The translations under genes and the position numbers were made by a program. Below are positions 47,001 through 58,679 of a DNA stretch of 64,000 bases, one piece after another. Source of the stretch: Lichina pygmaea (Eukaryota; Ascomycota; Lichinomycetes; Lichinales; Lichinaceae); assembly GCA_963422465.1 (NCBI GenBank), contig OY730173.1, forward strand, positions 2,294,001 through 2,358,000. Direction: 5' to 3'. Position 1 is the first letter of the stretch. Every line of letters begins with the position of its first letter. The notes beneath the pieces are model-generated. The model was not told where the DNA came from, ran no database searches, and was given only the letters and a program-made list of their open reading frames with translations.

Positions 47001-48038
47001 GTCCGCATGATCATGTGCGGCATCACCGGCGACGGCGGCATCGACAGGAGCCTGCGCAGCGTCGGTCTGTGGGACGAGAACAACGACGTCCAGACGTTTG
47101 ACGATCTCAACTCGGCGCTTGAACTCTGCGAGAACGAGCTGCTCAAGACGTTCTACGTTCGACGGGACGCGATCGCGCATCGCAACACGCCGTCGCAGAC
47201 GCTCGGTAGGGGCTCAGCCCCGGCCCCGACATGCTCCCTCTGCTGATGGAGGACGATCTTTCCTAGATGTGCCCAAAGCCGATCCCCCATCCAGCTCGAG
47301 CTTCGGCTTCGACGCCGCATTCAGCTCTCCGCGGCGGTCGCACCTGCACCTGATCGCTCACCAGACGCTCCACGAGCAAGAGACGTCGGCGCCGCCGAGG
47401 TGGCAGCACCTGCGCCAACCGCTGCCGCTCATCCTCCAGGCCTTCCACGACCTGACGGACAAGGGCGACGATTTCTGGTGGCCGACGACGTCCTTCTTGG
47501 AGCGGCGCGAGTATCCGGCCGGGTCGGTCGTCTTCCGTCGCGGCGACGCGCCGCACTGCTTCTACCTCCTCGAGGACGGCATCTTCCGGGCCGAGTACCA
47601 GCAGCCGCAGGGCACCTTCTACGAGAGCATCGTCGCCGGCACCACCTGCGGCGAGCTGCCCTTCTTCTCGGGCACGACGCGCACGGCCACGGTCGTGGCC
47701 GAGCGGGACTCTGTCGCCTGGCTCATGACGCAGCCCAAGTGGGACGAGCTCCAGAAGAAACACGCCGACGTCGCGCACGAGCTCCTCAAGATTTCGCTCA
47801 AGCTCACGAGCGAGCGCATGGCGACGATCACATCGTAAGTCTGGTCCTTTTTTTCTGCTTTCGTCCCATCCATCGACCGTTTCCCTTCTTTCTTCCTTCT
47901 GTCCCCCTTCCTTCCTCTCTTCTTTGGAACATGTCCGTACGTGTATAGGTATGCTCACGACGAAACCACCGTGACACTAGGTATCTCATCTACGGCGAAC
48001 CCATCACGAGAGATGACACGAACGACGGTCAGCAGTGA
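44033..48038 (+). CDS. SulP-family transporter with STAS and cNMP domains (Vsb1-like)
   Basis: Nine exons (44033-44309, 44392-45123, 45191-45336, 45398-45944, 46017-46216, 46299-46532, 46596-47205, 47267-47834, 47981-48038) give 1123 residues, close to yeast YGR125W/Vsb1, a vacuolar-membrane protein linked to basic amino-acid storage. A ~300-residue Ser-rich cytosolic N-terminus (with TAELASYALSDAASDVY) leads into the SulP membrane domain (VLDALSYGMILFPLGQPLF, FPRHILIGCIGGIGWFLVAT, AMLALTFFGVLHVPINIPAL). A STAS domain follows (RFLIFDVANVTGIDFSAAEA, ~790-890). Near 1000-1075 is a cyclic-nucleotide-binding-like domain (GELPFFSGTTRTATVVA) that keeps the Arg of the phosphate cassette. The transported substrate is inferred from yeast. 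The first intron and the final acceptor (47981 versus an earlier TAG at 47948) are the least certain points. Confidence 0.9.
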
Positions 48039-48958
48039 GAGTACAACCGAACAAGCTACCGTACAGTACCGTAGGACTCGGGAGTGATGCTCTCTTCACT
48101 TTTTCAACCAACCTTTCCCATCTCTCTCTTTTTTTTTTTTCTCCTCTCCCCCATTCCTTCTCAAGCTTCTCACCTCCTCCTCTTTCCAAGACCAAAAAAG
48201 CTCTTATCCGTCCACGAGAACCCAAACCCCTACCTACCTTCTTTTTCTTCTTTTCCTTCTTCTTTTCTTCTTTTCCTTGGAGGTTCTGTTTCTTGGAGAC
48301 TGAAGAACATAAGTAGATATTGTATCCTTGTATAAAAATGCTTACTCGGGTTGATTGAAGTAACTGAAAGTCGAGTCGGTGAAAGTATTTTGAAGATACA
48401 CATCTGAACTTGTTGTTGTCGTTATTCTTGTCGTCGTTGTTCTTGTCGTCGTCGTTGTCATTGTTGTGTGAGGCTAAGTAACCTAACTTGGCATGACTTG
48501 ATAGTGATACTTACCACCCCTCTTCTCCTCCTTCTTCTTCTTCTCCTTCTTCTCTTTCTTCTTCTTCTTCTTCTCTACCTCCTCCTCCTCCTCCTCTCTG
48601 CCAGAATCCTGTGAGCCCAGAGTTCTATGGGTTTTAGAGTCTCGTGGGTCCAGAGCCACAGTCCGTCCCATGTCCTTGCACCTGCTCATGACCGGTCTTG
48701 TCAAGATCTGGGGGTGTCTTTCGCAGCATTTGAACGTATAGGGGGGGGGGGGGGGGGGGGGAACCTGTTCTCGGGAGGTCAGTTGGGCATGTTACATGTG
48801 TCATCTTTTTTTTTTCCAAAGAAAAAAGTACAACGGATGGAAGAAGGATGATGGGGGTTTGAACCCGCTGCACTCTCTCCCGTGTGCGCTGTTAAAAAAA
48901 AGGAATTCTTCTCATCGCTGTATGCATTAGACTACGGTACTTGGCCATCGGACTACTA
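48039..48958. other. Convergent 3' region with simple repeats
   Basis: Pyrimidine-rich DNA (48115-48290), GTTGTC/GTCGTC repeats (48410-48470), a CTT/CTC tract (48520-48600) and a 21-base poly-G run at 48741-48761. It separates the 3' ends of two convergent genes; no gene seen. Confidence 0.6.
48741..48761. repeat. Poly-G tract, 21 bases
   Basis: An uninterrupted run of G between convergent genes. Confidence 0.95.
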
Positions 48959-49968
48959 CTACAATGCCATCTGCCGCTCGATGACATCCATGCTGTAGAC
49001 GGCGTCGAGGACCACTCTGGCCGTGTCGCGGCGCTCGACGTCGTGTCTCAACTGAGACGGTTGCTGCTTCCAGAGCCGCCACTGTCCCGGGTGGGTGCCG
49101 GCCCTCGCGACGTATACCCTCTCGCCGTCGTCGGCGGTCGCTGCACTGTCGTGCAACGCGCCGAAGATCATGCGACCGTCCGTCAGGATCCAGGTGGCGG
49201 CCACGACGGCAAAACAATCCACGTGCTTGCTCGCGGCCGGCTGTGCCTTCAGGGCCGCGATCACCGTCTTGATGTCGAGATAGGGCACTGGAAGACCCCC
49301 GATGATCCGCATGCACAGAGCAGCGATGAACGCGTTGGACTTGATCGAGGCCGAGATGAACTTCTCGTCCTTGTTCTCGCCCCCCCCGGAAGACGTCCTA
49401 CTCCCTCATTTAGCTTGGTCCTGACCCGATGTGTCGACAAGAGTCGATACAGGTCTTGTGAGAGAACAGAAGATGTACCATCCAACTGGCTGATCAGGCT
49501 GCTCTCCAAGTATGGAATATTGATCCGTAGACGTCTCTTCACCGCAAGAGGCTTGTCAAGCTGCGTTTAGTCGATATTGTTCCATGGGTCTACCGCCGAA
49601 ACGATCCGCGAGATGTCGGAGGAAGAAGTACTTACATCCCGCAGTTCAATCTCAGTTGACGGCGGGGTGGCCAGTTCTTTCAGCAGAAGGACCAGTCTGT
49701 CCTGCGCGCCATCGGTGTCGGGAATCTGCTTGGCCATCGCGATGACGACCTCCCAGAGATTGAACAAGCGGTTTAAGAGTAGGGAAGATCTGTCACTTGT
49801 ATCGCGACTCGGCGAATAGGCCGGTGAATCCAACCTCTCGATTTTCTTGGCAACCTTTTGGGCCGAGATTGTGGAGGCTGGCGCGAGAAAGTCCTGGATC
49901 ATGACGAGGACCCTGTATATATACTCTGGTACAGGTTCATCTCCGTCGTGAGTGTTGAGGCTTGCCAT
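48959..49968 (-). CDS. DUF3632-like protein, probable G-run frameshift
   Basis: Exon 1 (49968-49636) encodes MASLNTHDGDEPVPEYIYRV, VAKKIERLD and RLFNLWEVVIAMAK. After a GTAAGT...CGCAG intron, exon 2 from 49560 gives RRLRINIPYLESSLISQLDG and TKLNEGVGRLPGG. From a run of eight G (complement of 49380-49387) the protein-like sequence continues in another frame: KDEKFISASIKSNAFIAALC, YLDIKTVIAALKAQ, VAATWILTDGRMIFGAL and ERQMAL before the stop. Nine G would restore continuity; this may be a true inactivating slip, a sequencing error, or a splice I missed. The overall pattern (short helical N-terminus, SNAF.AALC, TWI) resembles the fungal DUF3632 family, function unknown. The family assignment is tentative. 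Confidence 0.55.
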
Positions 49969-50761
49969 CCGGCCGTGTTCGACCCGACGGAAGACCGGGA
50001 CACCTTCTGTTGAAAACGGCGATGATAGAAAGATGGGTGCGGAAATGATGAAGGCGAGAATAGGCCGGAGTCCTCTGAGTGTGGTATGGCTGAAGAGAAG
50101 TGACCGTGATAAAATGCACTTTGACAAGTCAAGAAAATAAGCAGTGAAAGTTGTCGTGGTACTCCGTACTGGAGCGTGGCACGTTATGACAACCCCCCGC
50201 CTCCCCCTTTTCACCCCTGGAAGCACAGGCCGTCACGGCAGTCGAAGATCGAAACTTGATCTTCTGGCTGCAAATTGGTTCCTGCCATCAGCTTCGCGAA
50301 CCGAGCTTGGGATCGATGCGTACAATACCATATGTACAAGAAGCAATGCGAGGTGATCGTCGAGTAGAGACAATTTGACGAGTGCAATTAGCTATTAAGA
50401 TGTTTGCATGCTGTCATGACAGGAACAAGCCCACGGCATGATCAAAGAGGGAGAGGATGTGGGAACGCCCTAACGAGTGCCGTAGCGGGTATCAAAACAG
50501 CCAAAACCAGGAACAGCGACGCTTGCTGTTGACAGACGGGTACACCTTGCTCGTGCGACGGGGACATGTGGTGCAATGACGAAAGGGTATTCGGATGCGA
50601 GACAATTGGCAGACCGGGGAGGCGGGCAAAGCAACCAAAGAAGGCAGATTATCTTGGAGCAGCTCTCAGACAGTGAAGAGCATGGACAGGGTGCGTCGCG
50701 GGCCGCCGCTGAAGTTCTTTGTCCCCGAACGACTCGTCGTGAAGGTCATCTGGGTCCAGGG
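49969..50761. other. Intergenic
   Basis: Promoter of the minus-strand DUF3632-like gene and 3' flank of the PH-domain gene. No further feature seen. Confidence 0.5.
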
Positions 50762-53139
50762 TCAAGCGGCCGCTTGGACCTCGGCCGCAGGCTTGGCGGG
50801 CTGCGCCGCGGCCGGGGTAGCTGTGGCGGGGCCGATGTCGTCCGTGGTCGAGGCGACCTGAGGAGCTTCGCTGGACTGCTGAACAGGCGCGGCCGGATCC
50901 GCGGTGATCGTCGTCGTCGTCGTCCCCTCCGTCGGAGCGACGGCTGGTCCGGCACCGGTGTCGGACGGCTTGGCCTCGGACTTCGCCTCGGCCGCGGCCG
51001 GAGCGGATTCGACCTTGTCCTGGCCGAGCAGGGTCTTGGCGCCGCGGCTGGGCTTCCGGAAGAGGCCGCTCAGCCTGGGGATGGGAGAGGTGTTGCCGGT
51101 GTTCTCGCTGTCCGACGTGGCCTCGCTCTTCTTCTCCTTGCCGCGTGAGGCGAGGGCGAAGAACGAAGTGCGTCTCTTGTCCTTGGAAAGGCCAGGCGGG
51201 GCGCTCTCGGCGACAGGCTGCCCCGCGCTCGTCGTGGCAGCGGTGTCCGGACCGGGTGCGGCGGCAGGAGCCTGGGCGGTGCCATCGGCCGGCGTGCTGG
51301 CGGTCTCGGCGGCGGCGGCGGCGGCGGGCCCGGCAGCTTCAACTTTCTTCTTGTCCTCGACCTTGGCCTCCTTGTTCTCCTTTGGGCCGCGACGGGTCAG
51401 CAACGGTTAGACGAGGGAGCTCGAGCACCCGCACGTACCTGTGGCTTGCCTTCGACCAGGTTGAGGAGTCGGCCGAAGAAGCTCTCCTTCGGAGTCGACG
51501 GCGACTTCTCCTTGGACGCGTCGTTCGTCACGGGCACCGCCGGTGCCGGGGTCTCGACCGGCTCGATGGGCTTGTCGCCGCTGACCGTGGCCGGCTCGGG
51601 CAGCGTGGGAGCGGTGGCCGGAACTTCCGAATCCTTCTTCGGCACGGCGGGCGCCGCCTCATCCTCCCTTTTCTCCTCGGCCGGCGTGGTCGCATCGCGA
51701 CGCCGGAAGACCGAGTCGAAGAAACTGTTCCGCTTGGTGGGCTTGGGAGCGTCCTTTGGCGTGACCGGCTCGGCCGAGGTCGACTCGGTGGTCTTGGCCG
51801 GCTCCGTGGCCGACGGCGCCTCGGCGTCCTTGGCTATGGGGGCGGGCTTGTCGTCGTCGACGGGGATGGCGGGCGCATCTGCGACGCGAGCCGCTGGCGG
51901 TTGTTAGCCCGATGGTGAACATGCACCGGCCGCGCTCGGAGAATCGCAGAAAACGTACCGACAGCCGGAGCATCGAGGGGCGGAGGCACCGCGGCCGGGA
52001 CTTCGGCATCGTCGGTCTTCTTCGCCGTTTCGCCCTCCTTCAGAGGCTCGGTCTCCGTCAGCTTCGGGGGGGCGGCGGCGGCCTCGGTCTTCTTCTCCTC
52101 GTGGTCTTCTTTGCGGCCCAAGAGATTGCCGAACAAGCTAGTCCGTTTGCGCGAGGCCGAGCGACTACGGCGGCTCTTGGCCTTCTTCTCCTCGACGGGA
52201 GCGTGAGAGGAATCGCTGCTCGACGAGTCGCTCTTCACGCCCGAGGCGGTCTTGTCGGAGCTCTTTCGCGGTGCGGTGGCAGCCGCGGCCGCGGGGGCCG
52301 AGACAGTGGCCAGTTTGCCTGCCAGATCTCAGTCTCGTCCTCGGTGTCGATCAAGAGTCGATGTTCGCAGCCAGGCATACCAATCTGTTCGACGTTCTCC
52401 TTATAGCCGGCACTGTTCTTGATCCCCTCGGCCTGCGTCTTCGCCTCGGCAGCGACGGCCTCGATACGTTCCAGCCAGGCATCTCTCTCGAGGGTCGAGG
52501 GTGCCTGGAAGGCGTGCTTGTGGCCGTGGAGCCTGAAGTGGAACTCCACGCCACCGTCTTTGGTCGGTTCGGTGATATCGGCCTAGCGACGCCAAGGTTC
52601 AGCAAGTCGATCGGGGGGCTTCGCTGCAAATGCTTCATACCAGGTTGATGATGCCAGATGGCGCTGCTTTGTGGTCGGCGTGCTTGGCAAAGTAGAGCAG
52701 ACCCTTGCCGGTCTGGCTGGACCAGGCCACGTTGGGTTGGGCAACCTCGGCCTTCTCCTCGCGCAGATAGGCCTGCAGATCCTTGGCGGCGACCGCCTCG
52801 TCACCGAACCAGAAGTGCTTCTTCACGAACCGCAAGCTCCTGTCGAGTTCTCCGTCAGCCTCCGCGTCGATCCATGCCTTTGACCGTCTCGTCGAGCCGG
52901 ATGACAGGTACGTACTTGATGAGACCAGGTGCCTTGTAGCCCAAAACGCCGTCCGAGATTGCCGCCTTCTCCACGGCCGGGGCGGCCGAAGCAGCTTCGG
53001 TCTTGGGCGCCTCGGTCGCGACGGGCTCGAGGGGTTCGGCGGCGATGGTCTCGGGCTTCGACTCCACGGGCTCGGCCTGTGCGGCGGGCTTCGACTCGGT
53101 CGTCTCGACCACGGCCGGCTGATCTACCGTCGCAGACAT
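50762..53139 (-). CDS. PH-domain protein, Meu6/PH_6-like
   Basis: Six exons (53139-52916, 52839-52641, 52582-52381, 52318-51959, 51893-51439, 51379-50762) join in phase to 685 residues. After an Ala/Glu/Pro-rich N-terminus, GVLGYKAPGLIKSLRFVKKH, FWFGDEAVAAKDLQAYLREE, FHFRLHGHKHAFQAPSTLER and DAWLERIEAVAAEAK form one pleckstrin-homology domain (~65-205) of the PH_6 type, known in S. pombe Meu6. The remaining ~480 residues are low-complexity Ala/Pro/Glu/Lys/Thr. Within them are three short similar blocks, RKRTSLFGNLLGRK, TKRNSFFDSVFRRR and KESFFGRLLNLV, plus RRTSFFALASRGK: a repeated basic/(S)FF motif that could be a docking or phosphorylation site. A membrane-lipid or cortical adaptor role is inferred from the PH domain only. 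Confidence 0.85.
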
Positions 53140-55205
53140 GCCGATGGAGACAAGTCGTGCTCACACGACCGGCAACGACGCTCCTCAAAGACCAGCGTCA
53201 AAGACGATAGGCGGTGATGCTGACGAGGATCGAAGAAGAGCAGGTCGAGTCGAAGCTGTCACGCGATCGATCCGGACAACGAGAGGACAACGGCCAACGA
53301 CGGGTGGACTGACAACCAACGGCCACCACCCGGACGCAGACACCCAAACAAAGGATGCAGTAGAAAAGATCGAGAGGAAGACTCTCGAACGCAAGGAACG
53401 AAGTAGAAGTAGGGTAAGAGGGATGAGTTGCAAGTGGGTCGAGAGAAGCTCGAGAGGACGAGAGAAGAGCTGGGGAAGAAAGGGAAGGAGGAGCGGAAGA
53501 AGACGGAAAGGCCAAAGGAGAAGAGCCGGGTCGAGACGTGGGAAGAGCCGTGGAGCAAGGGGAGCCGAGGGTAGCCTTCGAGCGCGGGACCAACAGCTTG
53601 CCGTGCGATGCAGCCTAACGAGTACTTTCTTGTAGGGTGCGACAGGACCAGCGTCAAGGGCGACGACGCCTGATCTCGAGCTGTCTGAGCTCCGTGACCT
53701 AGCGAGCCCAAGTACAGTACGTAACGTACTCGTGATAGAAACAACCAGCGTTGTAAATTGATTACGTGACAAATCAAGACCGTTTTTGCCGTTTCTGGCC
53801 CGCTGTCTCTCGGCTTCATCTCCCACCGAAACCACAGCTGCAACCCTGAATTCAACGGGCGTACGTAACGTACGTAACGTACGTACCGGGGGGGGCGCTA
53901 CATGTGTTTTTTTTTTCCTTCGGCTAGGCGTGCTAGGATGATGGAAGGGAGTTTCCGCGCCTCGGTTCTTTTCCCTTTTTTCTGTCTCGGAAGATAAGTC
54001 GCGATCCCGACACCGGCAAGGGGACCGAGATCGTCGATCGCAAGAGAATCGATGGACGTCAAAAGTCCCCGTGGCCGACAGCGCCAGGGGGGTCCCCGCA
54101 GAAGTGCCAGTGGCACGAGTCGGTAAAGGGGCCGCGTGACTCTGGAACATCACGTTGTTCCGGACCGACAGGAAAGAAGCCGGAGCGTGACCTCGGCTGC
54201 GGCTCCCCATGATAGTCCCGACGGGTGGCCCAAGCGCACTTACAGTACGGAGGTACTTACGTACGTACATTGGAGTCCCTGATGACTAAGTCGATTGCTG
54301 AGCCGAAGGTGGTGGTGGCTCCACTGGTAATTTCAACACAAGTCTATCTACGCACCTACATTGGTCGCAATGGCAATGTGTGATGTGACATGGTCAACGC
54401 TTCTCTTTGATGCGGTCCTGCAGTCGCATTATTGACGACTAGATGGACCCACCCTACGGTTGATCTTGTATGGGGCCGTACACAGACTTGTGTCGTGCGA
54501 CTGTACGCGTGTGAAAGGCTGTTGTGAGATGGACCTCGGTCTTGTAATTAGTATCAAGTATTTTCAGAGAAGCATTCGAAACAACACAGTAGCAGCCACG
54601 ATCGGATCAGCCGGCTTGACATTGCAACAGTAGTGAAAGTGGTTCGTATTGCGGTGAGCTACTACGTAGTTGATCCAGCAACCCGAGCAGCACCTCCCCC
54701 CCCTGTATCTTGCCGTCATCACGAGCCCCGATCCTACCACTTGCAGTATCCCACGACAGCTGAGCCCCCTGCTGGTTTGAAGACATGTACGAGGAAGCAA
54801 ATGGATCTTTGGACTTTCCCTCCCGAGAACGACGACGATGACGACAAGGACGGCCTGCTCCTCTCCCGGATGTTGTCGTCTTCCGCTTCATCTCTCCCTT
54901 CCCCCCCCCGCCCGGCCCTCTTCCGGCCGGGTACAAATGTACAAGAGCGAACGTTAGATGCGTTGTTCGACCTGACCGATTCGGTTCGGGTGCATAAACG
55001 GCTACGGGTAGGAATCCCCGGAATGGTGGTGAATGTCAAACGAAGGCGAAACAGCGCTGGAGAAACGCTGGCAGGGAACAGAAAGAGACTCGTCAGGAGA
55101 GAATTCAGAAGAAGAGGGAAACAGAAGCGACGGTTAGATGAGGGCGGCGCCATGTGCGTATAGTATGTAGGTGGATTCGAGGGGTCCGGAGAGTGGAACC
55201 GGCCC
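53140..55205. other. Intergenic with mimp-like copy 3
   Basis: The promoter of the PH-domain gene is purine-rich on the plus strand (53360-53560, AGA/GAAG). TACGTAACG words occur near 53850-53885 and TACGTACGTAC near 54255. A third TIR element lies at 54330-54503. The last ~350 bases are likely the KIN1 3' UTR. Frames at 54633-55163 lie inside that flank and have no domain. Confidence 0.5.
54330..54503. mobile_element. Mimp-like MITE, copy 3 (174 bp, diverged)
   Basis: The right end CACAGACTTGTGTCGTGCGACTG is followed by TA (54504-54505) and matches the inverted repeat of copies 1 and 2. The left end is decayed (TTCAACACAAGTCTATCTAC) but starts right after TA at 54328-54329. The length agrees with the other copies and the interior shares GATCTTGTATGG-like words. 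An older copy of the same family. Confidence 0.7.
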
Positions 55206-56520
55206 CTACAGCCGCAGTTCCTTGAGAATCTTGTCGGCCATGTTCTTGTACTGCCAGGTGCCGCCGCTCATGCGCTTGAACTGCAAGCCGTGGAGGGCGA
55301 GGATGGGCACCTTGACGATGATGATCTCAAAGGTCAGCACCATGTTACCGCCTAGCTCGCTCTGGACGTGCGTCGTCGTGTCCCCGACGGCATGCCAAGC
55401 TCGGCCGACGCTCGTCTCCGACCCTTCTGAGAGCGTCGGACTGCCATCGTGCCGGCGTCGACGGGACGGCGTCTTCGGGGTGTTGGGTGGTCGTTGGTGC
55501 TCCCGGGGCTCGTCCTTCTCGTTTCCGCCGCCGATGAAGCCGCCGAGGCTGATTCGGCGACGCCCACCGGGGGTGACGGCGGAGGCGTGGCCTCTCTCTG
55601 CCGGACCGGCGGCGGCGGCGTCGTGATCCTGCACGCGGTTGAGGTCGATGCTCGGCGTGTGCCGGCACCTGAACCCACCTCGGATCTCGTTGTGTTCGAC
55701 GCCGAGCTGTCGGAGGACCCGGATGATCTCGATCCGGATGGCGCGGACGGGCTTCGGGCTGGTGGTCGACACGCTGAAGAGGCCCTTTAGGAACACCGGG
55801 CGAACGTTCTCGGCCCCGTTCGCTTTGGGTGCCACGTCGCCACTTCCGCCCGAGGCCGCCAGGCCCCGGTCCGTCTCCTCGGGCACCGCTTCCTTGGCCT
55901 CTTCTCGACGGGCTCGTCTGGCCTGGATGCTCTCGCGCCGAGCGTTTCCGAGCGACCGAGCCCGGGTTGCCGTGCCCCCGCTCCGTGTGCTGGGCCGGAT
56001 CGTGTCCGCCGTCTGCGCCGCCGCCGTCACCTCGGTCGCGTCCCCATGGGCGCCGTCGGCGCTCGACTGATCGGAGCCGCTGGTGAGAGGTGGTGGCTCG
56101 TTGAAGGGAGCCATTGGGCTGGCCTGAGGAGTGCCATGGTGCCCGTGCTGGCCGGGGTGGCCGGGGTGGCCGCTACGGCGCCGAATATCGGCCGAGTTGA
56201 CGCTGGTCGACCGGCCCAGGCCGACACCCCGTCGGTGCCTGGCGTCCGCCGTGGCCGGTGGAGATAGGAGGCGCTGATGATGCGGCTGGCTGCCGCCGGC
56301 TTGGAGCATCGAGATGGGTGGTCCCTCCCGGTTGCGTCCCCGTCGCACGCCGAAACCCTTCCGCGTCTGCGCCGGTCCATCCTCGGCGGCGGGCGGCGGC
56401 GACGCAGGCCCCGTGGCCTTCCCCGAGCCATCCTTCTCCGGCTCTCGATGCCTACGTGTGCTGAGACGGCGAAAGATGCCGGCCGCGGTGCTTTCCTTCT
56501 TCGGCTGCGTATGCGGCTGC

Positions 56521-56555
<35 letters not shown>

Positions 56556-58679
56556 GGCATCGGCCGCCGGAGCCACGATGGTCGGCGGCTGAGGCGGCCG
56601 GGCCATGCCGACGCTGACTTTCTTCATCGTCTCCGTCACCTCGTCCTCGCCACGCGTCCTTGCGCGGGGTCGAGTCCGACCGCCGGTCGGTGCCTCTCCG
56701 GGCATCTCTGGCATGGCGGCGTTGGTGTGCGCCTCGACCGGGGCAGGCAGGTCCGCCACCCGCAACGGTTGCTCGCCTGGCGAACGCGGCATGCTGGTCG
56801 CCCCCGGGCTCCTCTCGGCTTTCTGTCGCTGTTGCTTCTCTCGCACGAGATGGTAGATGGAGATCAGAGGGCTGTAGGCGTTGACCGGATCGGCGCCGAG
56901 ATGGATCGCTTCGGTCGACGGGTTGGGCAGAGTGGTCCCACTCATGGTCGAGCTCCGGCGCTTGTAGAAGTCGAAGGCGGCGAACCGCCTACGTTCGCCG
57001 CCCTGGCCGTGTGCCGATTGATCCCGCCCGGCCGCGGCTCGGACGGCGTTCTGATAGTCGTCAGACTCGATCACTCTGGTCAGCTGGCTCGTGATGAAGT
57101 CGGACGGTCCAAAGTCGAAGCCGGTCATGCCGTTGACGACGGCCGGGTCAAGTGGAAGCTGCAGCGGCTCCCTTGCGGGCAGGTAGTTCTCCACCGGCGA
57201 GCTGAAGCCTTTCATCATCCACGGGTGCGTCATGATCTCTTGCAGCGTGGCCCGCTGTCGAGGTTCAGTCACCAGCATGCGGGAGATGAGATCCTTGCAT
57301 TCTGCGGAGGGCGAAGCGTGAGAAGGCTGCCTCTCTGGCCTGTCTGAAGGGTGGTTCGAGGAAGATATGCTACTTACCAGGGTGAAGCCACGGGGGGTAG
57401 TCGACGATACCCTTCTTGATCTTGGCGTGCAGCTGAGGCATGCTTTGGTCGTCAAAGGGCACCTTTCCGCAGGCCAGAACAAACAGCACAATGCCAAAGC
57501 TCCAGACGTCGACCTCGGGCCCGGTGTAGGGCTTTGCTTGCAGCAGCTCCGGCGCGGCGAAGTATAGGCTGCCGCAGAAGGTCTTGAGATGGCTACGGGG
57601 CGAGAAGAGGTTGCTGAGGCCGAAGTCGATGATCTTGATATCCCCCGTCTTGCTGATGAGGATGTTCTCGATCTTCAGATCACGGTGCACGATGCTGTTC
57701 CGATGGCAGTAGTCGAGGGCGCTCGCGATCTGTCGCGAGAACTTCCTCGCCTGTTTCTCCTTGAGCCTGCCATGGGAGATGATGTAGTCGAGCATCTGAC
57801 CACCGTTGACGAATTCAAAGAGCATATACCAGTGGAAGTTGGTCCGGACAATGTCTCGTAGTCCGCATATGTACGGGTGCTCCAGGAGCGAGACGATGGC
57901 AGCCTCCCTCTGCGTGCGGATCTCCTTCGACCGATCGTGTCGCTCTCGGTCTCGCTCGTCCCGTCCGTCGTCCACCGAATGGCGAGGCACGATCTTGACG
58001 GCAACCTATGTGGAAGGTTTCTTAGTATCGCCGGAGACGAACCGATACCTGAAGCCTGGAGAAGGTCGCTCACCTGCTCGCCCGTGTCCAGCCTCTTGGC
58101 CAGTTTCACTTTTCCCATGCTCCCGGCGCCGATGGTCTTGCCCAAGGTCCATTCTCCGCTCTGTCCCGTGATCGTCGTCCGTCGACGGTTTGATGATCCG
58201 CTGCTAGAGATGGTGCGGTCGGCGGTCTCCATGCCCATACCGTGGGATCGAGCGGCGGTGGTTTCGCCGTTCGTCATGTCCGAGCCCTGCCGCACATGGC
58301 CGGATCTCGACACGTTTCGATGGTAGGCACGTGTCGCCTCTGCTCGTGTGACGCTTTGAGGGGCATAGGCACCATCGCGAGAGGAGATGCTGCGCCGTGT
58401 CGTCGCGGTTTCAGGCAGATTCGACGCTTCGAAATCTCGTCGCGGAAGGACGTCGTTCAGAGCATGCGGAGCTGCTTGACTCGACGACTGTGGCCGATTG
58501 TAAGAGTGCGACTGGGAGCCAGATCGCTGAAGTGGAACGGGGCCGTGCGGGGGCGGCCTTGATGCCGTCGACGACGCCCTGTGCGGTACCCCGGAGGACG
58601 TCGTGTACGGCTGGCTGCGCCGCGAGGACGAGTGCGCTCGCTGCACCATGGCCGGGGCGGCCGATGTGGTCGTCGACAT
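55206..58679 (-). CDS. KIN1: Ser/Thr kinase Kin1 (PAR-1/MARK family)
   Basis: A cell-cortex polarity kinase acting in exocytosis, growth and septation in fungi. Three exons (58679-58074, 58005-57378, 57301-55206) give 1109 residues. A Ser-rich N-terminus leads to the kinase domain (~175-460): P-loop [17 protein letters not shown] lysine, [10 protein letters not shown] catalytic loop, DFGLSNL, activation loop [16 protein letters not shown], and [20 protein letters not shown]. All catalytic residues are present. A long low-complexity linker follows, with poly-Pro (13 in a row near 56526-56564) and Arg-rich patches. The C-terminal KA1 membrane-binding domain (~1005-1109) includes [24 protein letters not shown] and [13 protein letters not shown] before the stop. 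The linker carries many Ser/Thr sites, so phospho-regulation is likely by inference. Confidence 0.95.

Noticed and set aside
48840-48965. tRNA-like signals on the minus strand (TGGCCAAG A-box-like, GGTTCAAACC B-box-like)
   Set aside because: The acceptor stem cannot be paired, the T stem has only three good pairs, and no anticodon arm folds at the right spacing.
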